Shown here piece after piece: positions 12,395 through 24,100 of a DNA stretch of 30,575 nt. Origin of the DNA: Haplomitrium mnioides. Taxonomy: Eukaryota > Marchantiophyta > Haplomitriopsida > Calobryales. Location: NCBI GenBank assembly GCA_049999725.1, contig JBNGIS010031872.1:1-30575 (forward strand), written 5' to 3'. Below the pieces are notes generated by a model that did not search any database, was not told the origin of the DNA, and was given only the letters and a program-made list of their open reading frames with translations. Every line of letters starts with the position of its first letter. The first letter of the stretch is position 1. The position numbers were made by a program, and so were the translations under genes.

Positions 12395-15300
12395 AAAAAA
12401 ATATCTTAAAGAGTACAAGATTTAAAAAGACTCTAAAATAAGAGTTTGCTTAAAGAATACAAGGCCTAAAGAGATTCTAGAAAAAGAGATTGCTGGAAGA
12501 GTACAATGCCTAAAGAGACTCTATAACAAGAAATTCCCAAAAGAGTACAAGACCTTAAGAGATTCTAGAATAAGAGATTGCTTAAGGAGTACAAGACCTA
12601 AAGATCCTCTAGAATAAAATATTTCTTAAGGAGTACCAGACCTACATACACTCTAGAATTAGAGATTGCTTAAAGAGTACAAGGTCTAAAGAGACTTTAC
12701 AACAAGAGATTTTTTAAAGAGTATAAGGCCTAAAGATTCTCTAGAACAAGAAATTGCTTAAAGAGTACAAGGCTTCGAGAGACTCTAGAAGAAGAGATTG
12801 CTTCAAGAGTACAAGGCCTCATGATCTTCTAGAATAAGAGATTTCTTAAAGAATTCAAGGGATGCTCTAAAATAAGAGATTGCTTATAGAGTACAACACC
12901 TCAAGAGACTCTAAAATAAGAGGTTGGTCAAAGAGTACAAGGTCTGAAGAGACTCTAGAAAAAGAGATTGCTTGAAAAGTACAATCCCTTAAAAGACTCT
13001 ATAACAAGAAATTGCTTAAAGAGTACAGAGCCTAAAGAGACTCTAGAACATGACATTTCTAAAAGAGTACAAGGCCTATAGAGACTCTAGAATAAGAGAT
13101 TGCTTAAGGAGTACAAGGCCTAAAGATCCTCTATAATAAGAGATTTCTTACAGAGCACGAGACCTAAAGACACTCTAGAATAAGAGATTGCTTAAAGAGT
13201 ACAACACCTAAAGAGACTCTAAAATAAAAGGTTTCTTGAATAGTACAAGGACTAACGAGACTCTAGAGTAAGGGATTGCTTGAAGAGTACAAGGACTAAA
13301 GAGACTCTTTTACAAGAAATTCCTTAAGGAGTACAAGACCTAAAGAGACTCTACAACAAGAAATTGCTTCAAAAGTACAAAGTCTAATGATCTTCTAGAA
13401 TAAGAGATTTCCTAAAGAATTCAAGGGATTCCCTAGAATAAAGGATTGCTAAAAGAGTACAAGACTCGAAGAGACTCTAAAATAAGAGGTTGCTTAAAGA
13501 GTACAAGGCCTAAACAAACTCTAGAAAAAGAGTTTTCTTGAAGAGGACAATGCCTAAAAAAACTCTATAACAAGAAATTTCTTAAAGATTACAAGGCCTA
13601 AAGAGACTCTATAACAAGAAATTGCTTTTAGAGTGCAAGATCTAACGATCTTCTAGAGTAAGAGATTGCTTAAAGAATTCAAGTGATCTCCTAGAAGAAG
13701 ACATTGCTTAAAGAGTAGAAGACCTAAAGAGACTCTAAAATAAGAGGTTGCTTAAAGAGTGCAAGGCCTAAAGAGATTCTAGAAAAAGAGATTGCTTGAA
13801 GAGTACAATGCCTAAAGAGTTTCTAGAAAAAGAGATTGCTTGAAGAGTACAATGCCTAAAGAGACTCTATGACAAGAAATTGCTTAAAGAGTATGAGCCT
13901 AAAGAGACTCTATAACAAGAAATTGCTTCAAGAGTACAAGGTCTAACAATATTCTAGAATAAGTGATTGCTAAAAGAATTCAAGAGATGCCCTAGAATGA
14001 GAGATTGCTTAAAGAGTACAAGACCTGAAGAGACTCTAAAATAAGAGATTTCTTAAAGAGTACAAGGCCTAAAGAGACTTTAAAAAATGAGATGCTTGAA
14101 GAGTATAATGCCTAAAAAGACTCTATAACCTGAAATTGCTTAAAGAGTACAAGGCTTAAAGAGACTCTAGATAAAAGATTGCTTTAAGAGTACAAGGTCT
14201 AAGGACCTTCTAGAATAAGAGATTGCTTAAAGAATTCAAGAGATCCCCTAGAATAAGAGATTGCTTAAAGAGTACAAGATCTAAAGAGACTCTAAATTAA
14301 AAGGTTGCTAAAAGAGTACAAGGCCTAAATAGACGCTAGAAGAAGAGATTGCTTGACAAGTACAATGCCTAACAAGACTCCATAACAATTAATTGCTTAA
14401 AGAGTACAAGGCTTAAAGAGACTCTAGAATATGAGATTACTTCAAGAGTACAAGGTCTAATGATCTTCAAGAATAAGAGATTGCTTAAAGAATTCAAGAG
14501 ATCCCTTAGAACAAGAGATTGCTTAAAGAGTACAAGACCTAAGAAGACTCTAAAATAAGAGGTTTCTTAAAGAGTACAAGGCCTAAATAGACTCTACAAT
14601 TAGAGTATGCTTAAGGAGTACAAAGCCTAAAGATTCTTTAGGATGAGAGATTGCTAAAAGAGTACAAGACCTAAAGATACTCTAGAATCAGAGATTACTT
14701 AAAGAGTACAAGGTCTAAAGAGACTCTACATCAATAGATTGTTTAAAGAGTAAAAGGCTTAAAGATCCTTTAGAAATAGATGGTGTGGAATAAGTGATTG
14801 CCCAAAGAATACAAGACATAAAGAGACTCTAGAAAACAAGATTGCTTAAAGAGTGCAATGCCTAAAAAGACTCTAGAATAATAGATTGCTTAAAGAAAAC
14901 AAGGTCTCAAGAGAGCCCAAAATAAAAGATTTTCTAAAGAGTACAAGGTCTCAAGATCCTCTAGAACAAGAGATTCCTTGAAGAGTACAAGGCCTAAAAA
15001 GACTCTAGAATAAGAGATTGCTTAAGGAGTATAAGACCTAAAGATCCTCTAGAATAAGAGATTGCTTAAAGAGTACAAGACCTAAAGATACTCTACAATC
15101 AAAGATTGCTTAAAGAGTACAAGGCCTAAAGAGATTCTATAACAAGAGATTGTTCAAAGAGTATAAGGTCTAAAGATCCTCTAGAACAAGAAATTGCTTA
15201 AAGAGTGCAAGGCCTAAAGACACTCTAGGATAAGAGATTGCTTCAAGAGTACAAGGTCTAATAATCTTCTAGAATAAGAGATTGCATAAAAAATTCAAGG

Positions 15301-15820
15301 GATTCTCTAGAGTAAGATATTGTTTAAAGAGTACAAGACCTATAGAGACTCTAAAATAAGAGGTTGCTTAAAGAGTACAAGGCCTAAAGAGACTCTAGAG
15401 AAAGAGAATGCTTGAAGAATACAATGCCTAAAGAAACTCTATAACAAGAAATTGCTTAAGGATAACAAGGCTTTAAGAGACTCTAGAATAAGAGATTGCT
15501 TCAAGATTACAATGCTAATGATCTTCTAGAATAAGAGATTGCTTAAAGAGTACTAGACCTAAAGAGACTCTAAAATAAAAGGTTGCTTAAAGAGTACAAA
15601 GCCTAAATAGACTCTAGAACAAGAAATTCCTTAAGGAGTACAAGGCCTAAAGATCCTCTAGAATAAGAGATTTCTTAAAGAGTACAAGACCTTAAAATAC
15701 TTTAGAATCAGAGATTGCTTGAGGAGTACAAGGCCTAAAGAGACTCTATAACAAGATATTGCTTAAAGACTACAAAGCTTTAGGAGACTCTAGAACAAGA
15801 GATTGCTTCAAGAGTACAAG

Positions 15821-18800
15821 GTCTAATGATCTTCTAGAATAAGAGATTGCTTAAAGAATTTAGGGGATCCCCTAGAATAAGAGATTGCTTAAAGAGTACC
15901 AGACCTAAAGACACTCTAAAATAAGAGGTTGCTTAAAGAGTACAAGGCCTAAAAAGACTCTAGAACAAGAGATTGCTTAAGGAGCACAAGGCCTAAAGAT
16001 CCTCTAGAATAAGAGATTGCTTAAAGAGTACAAGACCTAAAGATACTCTAGAATCATAGATTGCTTAAAGAGTACAAGGCGTAAAGAGACTCTATAACAA
16101 GAGATTGCTTAAAGAGTACAAGGCATAAAGAGACTCTAGAATAAGAGATTATTTCAAGAGTACAAGGTCTAGTGATCTTCTAGATTAAGAGATTGCTTAA
16201 AGAATTCAAAGGATCCACTAGAATAAGAGATTGCTTAAAGAGTACCAGACCTAAAGAGACTCTAAAATAAGAGGTTGCTTAAATAGTACAAGGCCTAAAT
16301 TGACTCTAAAACAAGATATTTCTTAAGGAGTACAAGGCTTAAAGATCCTCTAGAATGAGAGATTGCTTAAAGAGTACAAGACCCAGAGATACTCTAGAAT
16401 CAAAGATTGCTTAAAGAGTACAAGACCTAAAGAGACTCTATAACAAGAGATTGTTTAAAGAGTACAAGGCTTTAAGAGACTCTAGAATAAGAGATTGGTT
16501 CAAGAGTACAAGGCTTTAAGAGACTTTAGATTAAGAGATTGCTTCAAGAGTACAAGGTCTAATGATCTTGTAAAATAAGAGATTGCTTAGAGAATTCAAG
16601 GGATTCTCTAGAATAAGAGATTGCTTAAAGAATACGATACCTAAAAAGACTCCAAAACAAGAGGTTGCTTAAAGATTACAATGCCTAAATAGACTCTAGG
16701 AGAAGAGATTGCTTAAAGAGTACAAGGCCTAAAGATCCTCTAGAACAAGAGATTGCTTAAAGAGTAGAAGACCTAAAGATACTCTAGAATCAGAAATTGC
16801 TTAAAGAGTGCAAGGCTTAAAGAGACTCTATAACAAGAGATTGCTTAAAGAGTACAAGGCCTAAAGATCCTCTAGAACAAGAGATTGCTTAAAGTGTACA
16901 AGGCTTTAATAGACTCTAGAATAAGAGATTGCTTCAAGAATACAAGGTCTAATGATCTTCTAGAATAAGAGATTGCTTTAAGAATTTAAGAGATCCCCTA
17001 AAATAAGAGATTGCTTATAGAGCACCAGACCTAAAGAGACTCTAAAATAAGAGGTTGCTTAAATAGTACAAGGCATAAATAGACTCTAGAACAAGAGATT
17101 GCTTAAAGAGGACAAGACCTAAAGATACTCTAGAATCATAGATTGTTTAAAGAGTACAAGGCCTAAAGAGACTCTATAACAAGAGATTGCTTAAAAAGTA
17201 CAAGGCTTAAATAGACTCTAGAATAAGAGATTGCTTCAAGAGTACAAGGTCTAATGATCTTCTAGAATAAGAGATTGCTTTAAGAATTTAAGGGAAACTC
17301 TAAAATAAGAGATTTCTTCAAGAGTACGAGACCTAAAGAGACCTTAAAATAAGAGTTTGCTTAAAGAGTACAAGGTCTAAATTGACTCTAGAACAAGACA
17401 TTGCTAAGTAAGGGAGTACAAGGCCTCAAGATCCTCTAGAATAAGAGATTTCTTAAAGAGTACAAGACCTAAAGATACTCTAGAATCATAGATTGCTTAA
17501 AGAGTACAAGGCGTAAAGAGACTCTATAACAAGAGATTTCTTAAAGAGTACAAGGCATTAAGAGACTTTAGAATAAGAGAATGCTTCAAGAGTATAAGGT
17601 CTAATGATCTTCTAGAATAAGAGATTGCTGAAAAAGTTCAAGGGATGCTCTAGAATAAGAGATTGCTTAAAGAGTACTAGACCTAAAGAGACACTAAAAT
17701 GAGAGATTTCTTAAAGAGTACAAGGCCTAAAGAGACTCTATAACAAGAGATTGCTTAAAGAGTACAAGGCTTTAATAGACTTTAGAATAAGAGATTGCTT
17801 CAAGAGTACAAAGTCTAGTGATCTTCTAGTATAAGAGATTGCTTAAAGAATTCAAGGGATCCTCTAGAATAAGAGATTGATTAAAGAATACGAGACCTAA
17901 AGAGACTCAAAATAAGTGGTTGCTTAAAGAGTACAATGCCTAAATACACTCTAGGAGAAGAGATTTCTTAAAGAGTATAAGATCTAAAGATACTCTAGAA
18001 TCAGAGATTTCTTAAAGAGTACAAGGCCTAAAGAGACTGTATAACAAGAGATTGCTTAAAGAGTACAAGGCATAAAGATCCTCTAGAATAAGAGATTGCT
18101 TAAAGAGTACAAGGCTTTAATAGACTCTGGAATAAGAGATTGCTTCAAGAGTACAAGGTCTAATGATCTTCTAGAATAAGAGATTGCTTTAAGAATTCAA
18201 GGGATCCCTTAAAATAAGAGATTGCTTAAAGAGTACCAGACCTATAGAGACTCCAAAATAAGAGGTTGCTTAAATAATACAAGGCCTAAATAAACTCTAT
18301 AACAAAAGATTGCTTAAGGAGTACAAGGCCTCAAGATCCTCTAGAATAAGAGATTGCTTAAAGGGTACAAGACCTAGAGCTACTCTAGAATCATAGATTG
18401 CTTAAAGAGTACAAGGCCTAAATAGAGTCTTTAACAAGAGATTGCTTAAAAAGTACAAGGCATTAAGAGACTTTAGAATCATAGATTGCTTCAAGAGTAC
18501 AAGCTCTAATGATCTTCTAGAATAAGAGATTGGTGAAAGAATTCAAGGGATCCCCTAGAATAAGAGATTGCTTAAAGAGTACTAGACCTAAAGAGACTCT
18601 AAAATAAGAGGTTTCTTAAAGAGTACAAGGCCTAGAGAGACTCTATAACAAGAGATAGCTTAAAGAGTACAAGGCCTAAAGAGACTCTATAACAAGAGAT
18701 TGTTTAAAGAGTACAAGGCTTTATAGACTCGAGAATAAGAGATTGCTTCAAGAGTACAAGGTCTAATGATCTTCTAGAATAAGAGATTGCTTTAAGAAGT

Positions 18801-19390
18801 TAAGGAATCCCCTAAAATAAGAGACTGCTTAAAGAGTACTAAACCTAAAATAAGTGGTTGTTTAAAGAGTACAAGGCCTAAATAAACTCTAGAACAAGAG
18901 ATTGTCTAAGGAGTACAAGACCTCAAAATACTCTAGAATATGAGATCGCTCAAAGAGTACAAGACCTAAAGATACTTTAGAATTATAGATTTCTTAAAGA
19001 GTACAAGGCCTAAATAAACTCTATAATAAGAGATTGCTTAAAGAGTACAAGGCATTAAGAGACTTTAGAATAAGAGACTGCTTCAAGAGTACAAGTTCTA
19101 ATGATCTTCTAGAATAAGAGATTGGTGAAAATTTTTAGTGGACTCCCTAGAATAAGAGATTTCTTAAAGAGTACGAAACCTAAAGAGACTCTAAAATAAG
19201 AGGTTGCTTAAAGAGTACAAGGCCTAAAGAGTACAAGGTCTAAAGAGACTATAACAAGAGATTGCTTAAATAGTACAAGGCTTTAATAGACTCTAGAATA
19301 AGAGATTGCTTCAAGAGTACAAGGTCTAATGATCTTCTAGAATAAGAGATTGCTTTAATAATTTAAGGGATCCCTTACAATAAGAGATTG
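15821..19390. repeat. Satellite zone 3: 8-monomer higher-order repeat (346 bp)
   Basis: The order A-B-C-D-E-F-G-H recurs. A, B, C, G and H match the types of the 6-mer zone. D carries AACAAG and TTAAGGAG, E carries AAAGATCCTCTAG, and F carries GATACTCTAGAATCATAG. Seven 44-bp monomers plus the 38-bp B give 346 bp. Starts of A are at 15821, 16167, 16557, 16947, 17249, 17599, 17813, 18158, 18504, 18761, 19096 and 19324. Spacings are exactly or nearly 346 for four intervals; others differ by about one monomer (390, 302) or are shortened (214, 257, 228). One 390 interval comes from a duplicated H monomer near 16470-16557. Confidence 0.88.
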
Positions 19391-20261
19391 TTTAAAGAGT
19401 ACCAGACCTAAAATAAGAGATTGTTTAAAGAGTACCAGACCTAAAATAAGTGGAGTACAAGGCCTAAATAGACTCTAGAACAAGAGATTGCTTAAGTAGT
19501 ACAAGGCCTCAAGATCCTCTAGAATAAGAGATTGCTTAAAGAGTACAAGACCTAAAGATACTCTAGAATCATAGATTGCTTAAAGAGTACAAGGCATTAC
19601 GAGACTCTAGAATAAGAGATTGCTTCAAGAGTACCAAACCTAAAGAGACTCTAAAATAAGAGGTTGCTTAAAGAGTACAAGGCCTAAATAGACTCTAGAA
19701 AAAGAGATTGCTTAAGGAGTTCAAGGCCTAAAGATCCTCTAGAATGAGAGATTGTTTAAAGATTACAAGGTCTAAATAGACTTTAGAATAAGAGATTACT
19801 TAGAGAGTGCTTTGTTTATACAAAATAATGGTTCAAAAAGGTGAGCAAGGAGCTCCCAACCCATGGTTTTTTAAGGTTTACAAAATCACTATTTTGGTAA
19901 AAAGTTACCGTTTCATTACCGCAAATAGTATCCACCAACACTAGATTCCGACTTCATGTAGTTCATAAAGTCGTACTTCAAGTTAAATAATACCAAAAAA
20001 TATTAATATAAATATCGGATGTTATGAAAAGTATTACTAAATTCTGCACTAGGTTTTCAATTACCTCATAAATTCTAAAATAAACAGAAAGTAAAATAAT
20101 GTTTTAGCTAGCCTAGTTACACCCATTGCATGAACTCACATACTTTAGCTAACACATGCTATAATTACATTTGAGAGAAAATTCAGGAATTTTTATCACC
20201 ATGGATTTTCGAAAAGTGGATCTTAGAGAAGATTAACATCTAGTCATCCACATTGGTTGAT

Positions 20262-20302
20262 ACCAACTTTCTCCAACAAGCCCTACACCAACTTTCTCCA
20301 AC
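20262..20302. repeat. Direct repeat, 16 bp at 25-bp period
   Basis: ACCAACTTTCTCCAAC occurs at 20262-20277 and again, identically, at 20287-20302. Confidence 0.85.
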
Positions 20303-20340
20303 TTGTCAAAGCCTGCTTTTTCAGATTTTTGAGAGATTTA

Positions 20341-20382
20341 CAAAATACAGATTTCCAGATTTCACAAAATAAAGATTTCCAG
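20341..20382. repeat. Direct repeat, 19 bp at 23-bp period
   Basis: CAAAATACAGATTTCCAGA at 20341-20359 recurs with one mismatch at 20364-20382. Confidence 0.8.
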
Positions 20383-20667
20383 ACCAGCAACTGTTGACAA
20401 TAGATCATAGAGACAAGGCCACCCATGCCATTATTATCCGTAGGAGTTGATGGTTGAAAATGTTTGCTGAATTTTGAGTACTGTCCATTGTCCAAGTTGA
20501 CTCAGTCTATAGTCCCCACTAATGAGAAGAGCAAACCCAACAACGATGTTGATGGTCTGCATTTCAAAATTCCGGATCAGTGTACCTGTTTTTTTTGTAT
20601 GGTGCAATAAGTAAGAATGTATGAAGAAAGGAGGCCCACAATGATAAGCTCATGAAAAGGAAGGCCA

Positions 20668-20960
20668 GCTGAACTGAATGTCCCCTACTGGTTATCATGT
20701 CGCCACACAATGTCCTAAGTTTCCAATTTTGGCACGGAAGTGCAAGCCTTTCTGGAGGCTGCAAAATTCAGGTGTGTTCATAATTTGAAGTTAGCATTCA
20801 TAAACAAGTAACATTTGCTCTTGCATTAAATCCCCGTATTGATTTGTCAAAAGAAAAAATAATCCCAAATTTCAAAGAAAACTTGCAAATGATACACTCC
20901 ATCACCATGAAATGTTCAAGCTGTCCTCACTAGTTATCATGTAGCCATACAATTTCCTAA
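20668..20960. repeat. Diverged direct repeat pair about 240 bp apart
   Basis: The segment around 20688-20720 (CTGGTTATCATGTCGCCAC, then ACAATGTCCTAAG) matches 20929-20960 (CTAGTTATCATGTAGCCAT, then ACAATTTCCTAAA) with scattered substitutions. This suggests an old local duplication in the presumed 3' flank of the PPR gene. Confidence 0.6.
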
Positions 20961-21104
20961 ATTGGCATTCAATCTCGAACACAGTTTCTGAATAGACTTC
21001 ACCACACCACACCCCATCCGAGTCTCGAGGACTTCAAACAAGTGCAATTCACATTCTCATTGTACTTGGCACATGTCTGTAGAAGAAAGAGACATAATAA
21101 GAAA

Positions 21105-24100
21105 CTACCAGTAGTTTCTGCATGAACAAAGGCCATCCTTGAAGTGATGAAAACGGTTGGCATCCCTTACAACAATTTCCCGCCCTACAACCTTTGCCAT
21201 GAACTTGGTGGCAGTGTGGCAGTCAACACAGACCCTTAGATTCTTATAAATTCGTAGAGGAGTACCAGGAGCTGTGCTGATGAGGCCAAAGGCAATGGCC
21301 AGTATCTCACTGTGGTAACACAAATGAAATGCCTGCTCTTCCTCCACATCATGTAGTACAAACCTAGTGTCGGGCACATACCCTGCTTGCCCCATCTGCT
21401 CAAATAATCTTGTGAGTTCTGCATGAATTTCCTCTATTTGAGGATGAGCTTGGTCATCAACCACAAATGAATGAACTTGAGTACCCACCTCAATCCATGT
21501 ACATCCAGGCAGCTTCTTCACACCCCTCTCCTTGTGCAATTGTTGAACAGTAGCACAGCTTTCCCACTGACTAGCTGCAGAATATATGTTGGATAGGAGG
21601 ACATACCCAGCAGAGTTATCAGGGTCTGATTTGAGAAGTTGTTGTGCTATCCTTTCTCCCATCTCAACATTGCCATGATTTCTACATGCACCCAACAATG
21701 CCATCAATGCTTCACTATCCTCACTAATGTAAGGTTCACATCTTAGCAAGTTTTCTGCCTCTTCAAGGCAGCCAGCACGGCCAAGTAGATCAACCATACA
21801 GCTGTAATGTTCTGATGTTTGCCAAATGCCATAAACTGGACCCATAGATTCAAACAATTTGACACCTTCCTCTACAAGGCCCCCATGACTACATGCTGAA
21901 AGAACACAAATGAATGTAACCATGTCCATTTCCACACCAGCTTGGTGCATCTCCTGAAAAAGCAGGAGAGCTTTGTTTCCTTGCCCATGCATTGCAAAAC
22001 CACCCAGCAAGGCAGTCCAAGAAACCACATCTCGAATTGGCATTTTATGGAATACTCTTTGTGCATCATCAATACTCCCACACTTTGCATACATGTCCAC
22101 CAGGGTATTTCCCACTAGCACATCAGACTCATACCCATATTCAATGGTCAATGCATGGACATGCCTACCTTCTTCAAGGGCCATAACACTAGCACAAGCA
22201 TTCAGCACCACCACAAAACTAGCAAGATTTGGCTTCACACCTGCTTCTTGCATCAACGCGAATTGTTCTAGCGCTTTCTGACCCTGCTCACATTTCACGT
22301 AGGCAGCCAACATGGCATTCCAAGACACCACATCACGAATATGCATTGTATGGAACACTCGTTGTGCATCCCCTATGCTCCCACAGTTTGCATACATGTC
22401 CAGTAGGGCACTTCCTACAAACAAATCAGACTCACATCCATTTTTAATAGTTTGTCCATGGACACACCTCCCCTCTTCAAGGGCCATAATACTGGCGCAG
22501 GCATTGAGCACCAGAATAAAGGTGACATGGTTTGGATTCACACTTTTGTCTTGCATTACTCCAAACTGTTCCAGTGCTTGCTGCCCTTGTTTGCAGTTTA
22601 CATAGCCAGCAAGCAATGCATTCCAAGAGACCACATCTTGAATAGGCATTTGATTGAATACTCTTTGTGCATCCGCTAGGCTTCCACATTTTCCATACAT
22701 GTCCACAAGACTGGTTCCCACAAACAGAGCACACTCACAACCACTTTCAATCACCAGTGCATGGACATTCCTACCTTCTTCGAGGGCCATTATACTGGCA
22801 CATGCATTCAGTGCAACTACAAAGGTGACAGGGTTTGCCTTCACACCTGCTTTTTGCATCAGTGCAAATTGTTCCAGTGCTTTCTGCCCTTGTTCACATT
22901 TCACATATCCCGCAAGCATGGCAGTCCAACAAACAACATCTCGAGTTGGCATTTTATGGAATACTTTTTGTGCGTCCTCTATGCTCCCACATTTTGCATA
23001 CATATCCACCAGGCTACTTCCCACAAACATATCACATTCACAACCACTTACAATGACCTGTGTGTGAATACACCTGCCTTCTTCAAGCGCCTTTAAACTC
23101 GCACAAGCCTTGATGACCCTAACAAAGGTGAGGGCATCTGGTTTGACCCCCTCTGCTTGCATCTGATTGTACAGTTTGAGTGCTTCCAGCTCATGATTGG
23201 ATGACACACATCTGGAAATCATAGTGTTCCAACAGTGAACGCTCCTAGAAACAAAGCCTGGAGCCATGGATTTTAGCTGTGTTCTTACCCAAGACGGATT
23301 CAATCCACTTTCTATCCAGAGTGCTGACCCTGTTTTTTTGTGTTTAAAATCAGGATACCTAGGATTCATCTGGATCACAATCCAGGTCAACTGGATCAGC
23401 ATCGGTATATTATTTTTATAGAAAAGAAATATTTTAGGGCTAGATAGACATACCATTCGCTTATTTAGGGGGGTCTTGATAAAACAAACCAAAACGAACC
23501 TGAATAAGTTTTACAGCAGAATAGAATTTTCTTAAAGTCCCAAACCAGCCCAATTTGCCAAGAGGTATATATTTGGAGCTAGATAAGTGTTAAGCATCTG
23601 CCATAGCGTAAATGACTCCGTGGTTATAAACAGAAGCTCTACAATACAGACAGAAAGGACAGACAGAAAGGTTTGTCATCAAGCTAACGTGAAAAATACA
23701 TGGCACCTTGTAGGCCGTGTGATCCCACCACTGTGAAGGATTTGAAAAGAACTGACGCCAAAGCTCCTCCACACTACTGTTGTCTGCGGAACGAGTAAAT
23801 CCATAGCAGTTACAAATATGCCTCTTGAGATGTTCAGGAAATGGCATACTTTTAAGGGAAAGAAGTGAGTCTATAGAGTAGAACGCAATTTACATACAAC
23901 CCCTCACCATGCTTATCAGTGACTGTTGTAGAAAGCAATCGTGAATTAGTCAAGTCCCATAGCGCATCCTCGCCATCCTTTTTTGTCCCTGAATAAACAG
24001 CACAAATAGTTTCATTTCGTCGAGAATCAATCGCATCAGCGTAAGGCTAATATGTTAGAAATTCATCCTCCTTACCCGAAAAGCGACGATTCAGGGTTGT

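Larger units (their letters stand above)
8580..15820. repeat. Satellite zone 2: 6-monomer higher-order repeat (about 258 bp)
   Basis: A diagnostic monomer (A, with TCTAATGATCTTCTAG and usually a GAATTC) is followed by a shortened 38-bp monomer (B, GGGATCCCCTAG). Next come C (CTCTAAAATAAGAGGTTGC), I (CTAGAAAAAGAG with TTGAAGAGTACAATG), G (CTCTATAACAAG) and H (TTGCTTCAAGAG). The sum is 5 x 44 + 38 = 258 bp. Starts of A are spaced 260 (8611 to 8871), 259 (10184 to 10443), 259 (10443 to 10702), 258 (13382 to 13640), 256 (13941 to 14197) and 258 bp (14197 to 14455). Irregular monomers and two copies of the 636-bp block lie between these runs. Confidence 0.82.
782..19810. repeat. 44-bp satellite array, about 430 monomers
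   Basis: A head-to-tail array fills about 19 kb without interruption. The commonest monomer is 44 bp with the conserved blocks CTCTAGAATAAGAGATTGC and TTAAAGAGTACAAG followed by GCCTAAAGAG; most copies keep an XbaI site (TCTAGA) and many a StuI site (AGGCCT). GC is about 36%. The plus strand is about two-thirds purine, with A roughly twice as frequent as T. Copies differ mainly by substitutions and 1-2 nt indels, plus occasional truncated monomers. No frame stays open because each monomer carries TAA and TAG and 44 is not a multiple of 3. No transposon, gene or inverted segment is embedded; all monomers point the same way. A centromeric, pericentromeric or heterochromatic knob satellite is likely, but the sequence alone does not decide. 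Confidence 0.97.
19811..21104. other. AT-rich intergenic DNA and probable 3' region of the PPR gene
   Basis: The satellite stops cleanly and unique AT-rich sequence follows. Only short frames without recognisable motifs are present. The part next to 21104 lies directly downstream of the minus-strand PPR stop codon and should include its 3' UTR; I cannot fix a polyadenylation site. Several small direct repeats are listed separately. I see no RNA gene or transposon terminus here. Confidence 0.6.

Noticed and set aside
782-19810. CRISPR-like array
   Set aside because: The repeats are contiguous with no unique spacers and the context is a plant nuclear genome; it is a satellite.
20283-20764. Two short minus-strand frames downstream of the PPR gene
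   Set aside because: Short, no motifs, and one overlaps small direct repeats; likely chance frames in 3' flanking DNA.
21973-23096. Several plus-strand open frames antisense to the PPR modules
   Set aside because: They recur with the 303-bp repeat and mirror the PPR coding sequence; shadows of the real gene.
23370-23492. Open frame of the PPR exon extended upstream to an ATG at 23492
   Set aside because: The first 41 codons have no PPR or PDF similarity, and the PDF motif is completed only by splicing from 23707 to 23369, so they are read as intron.
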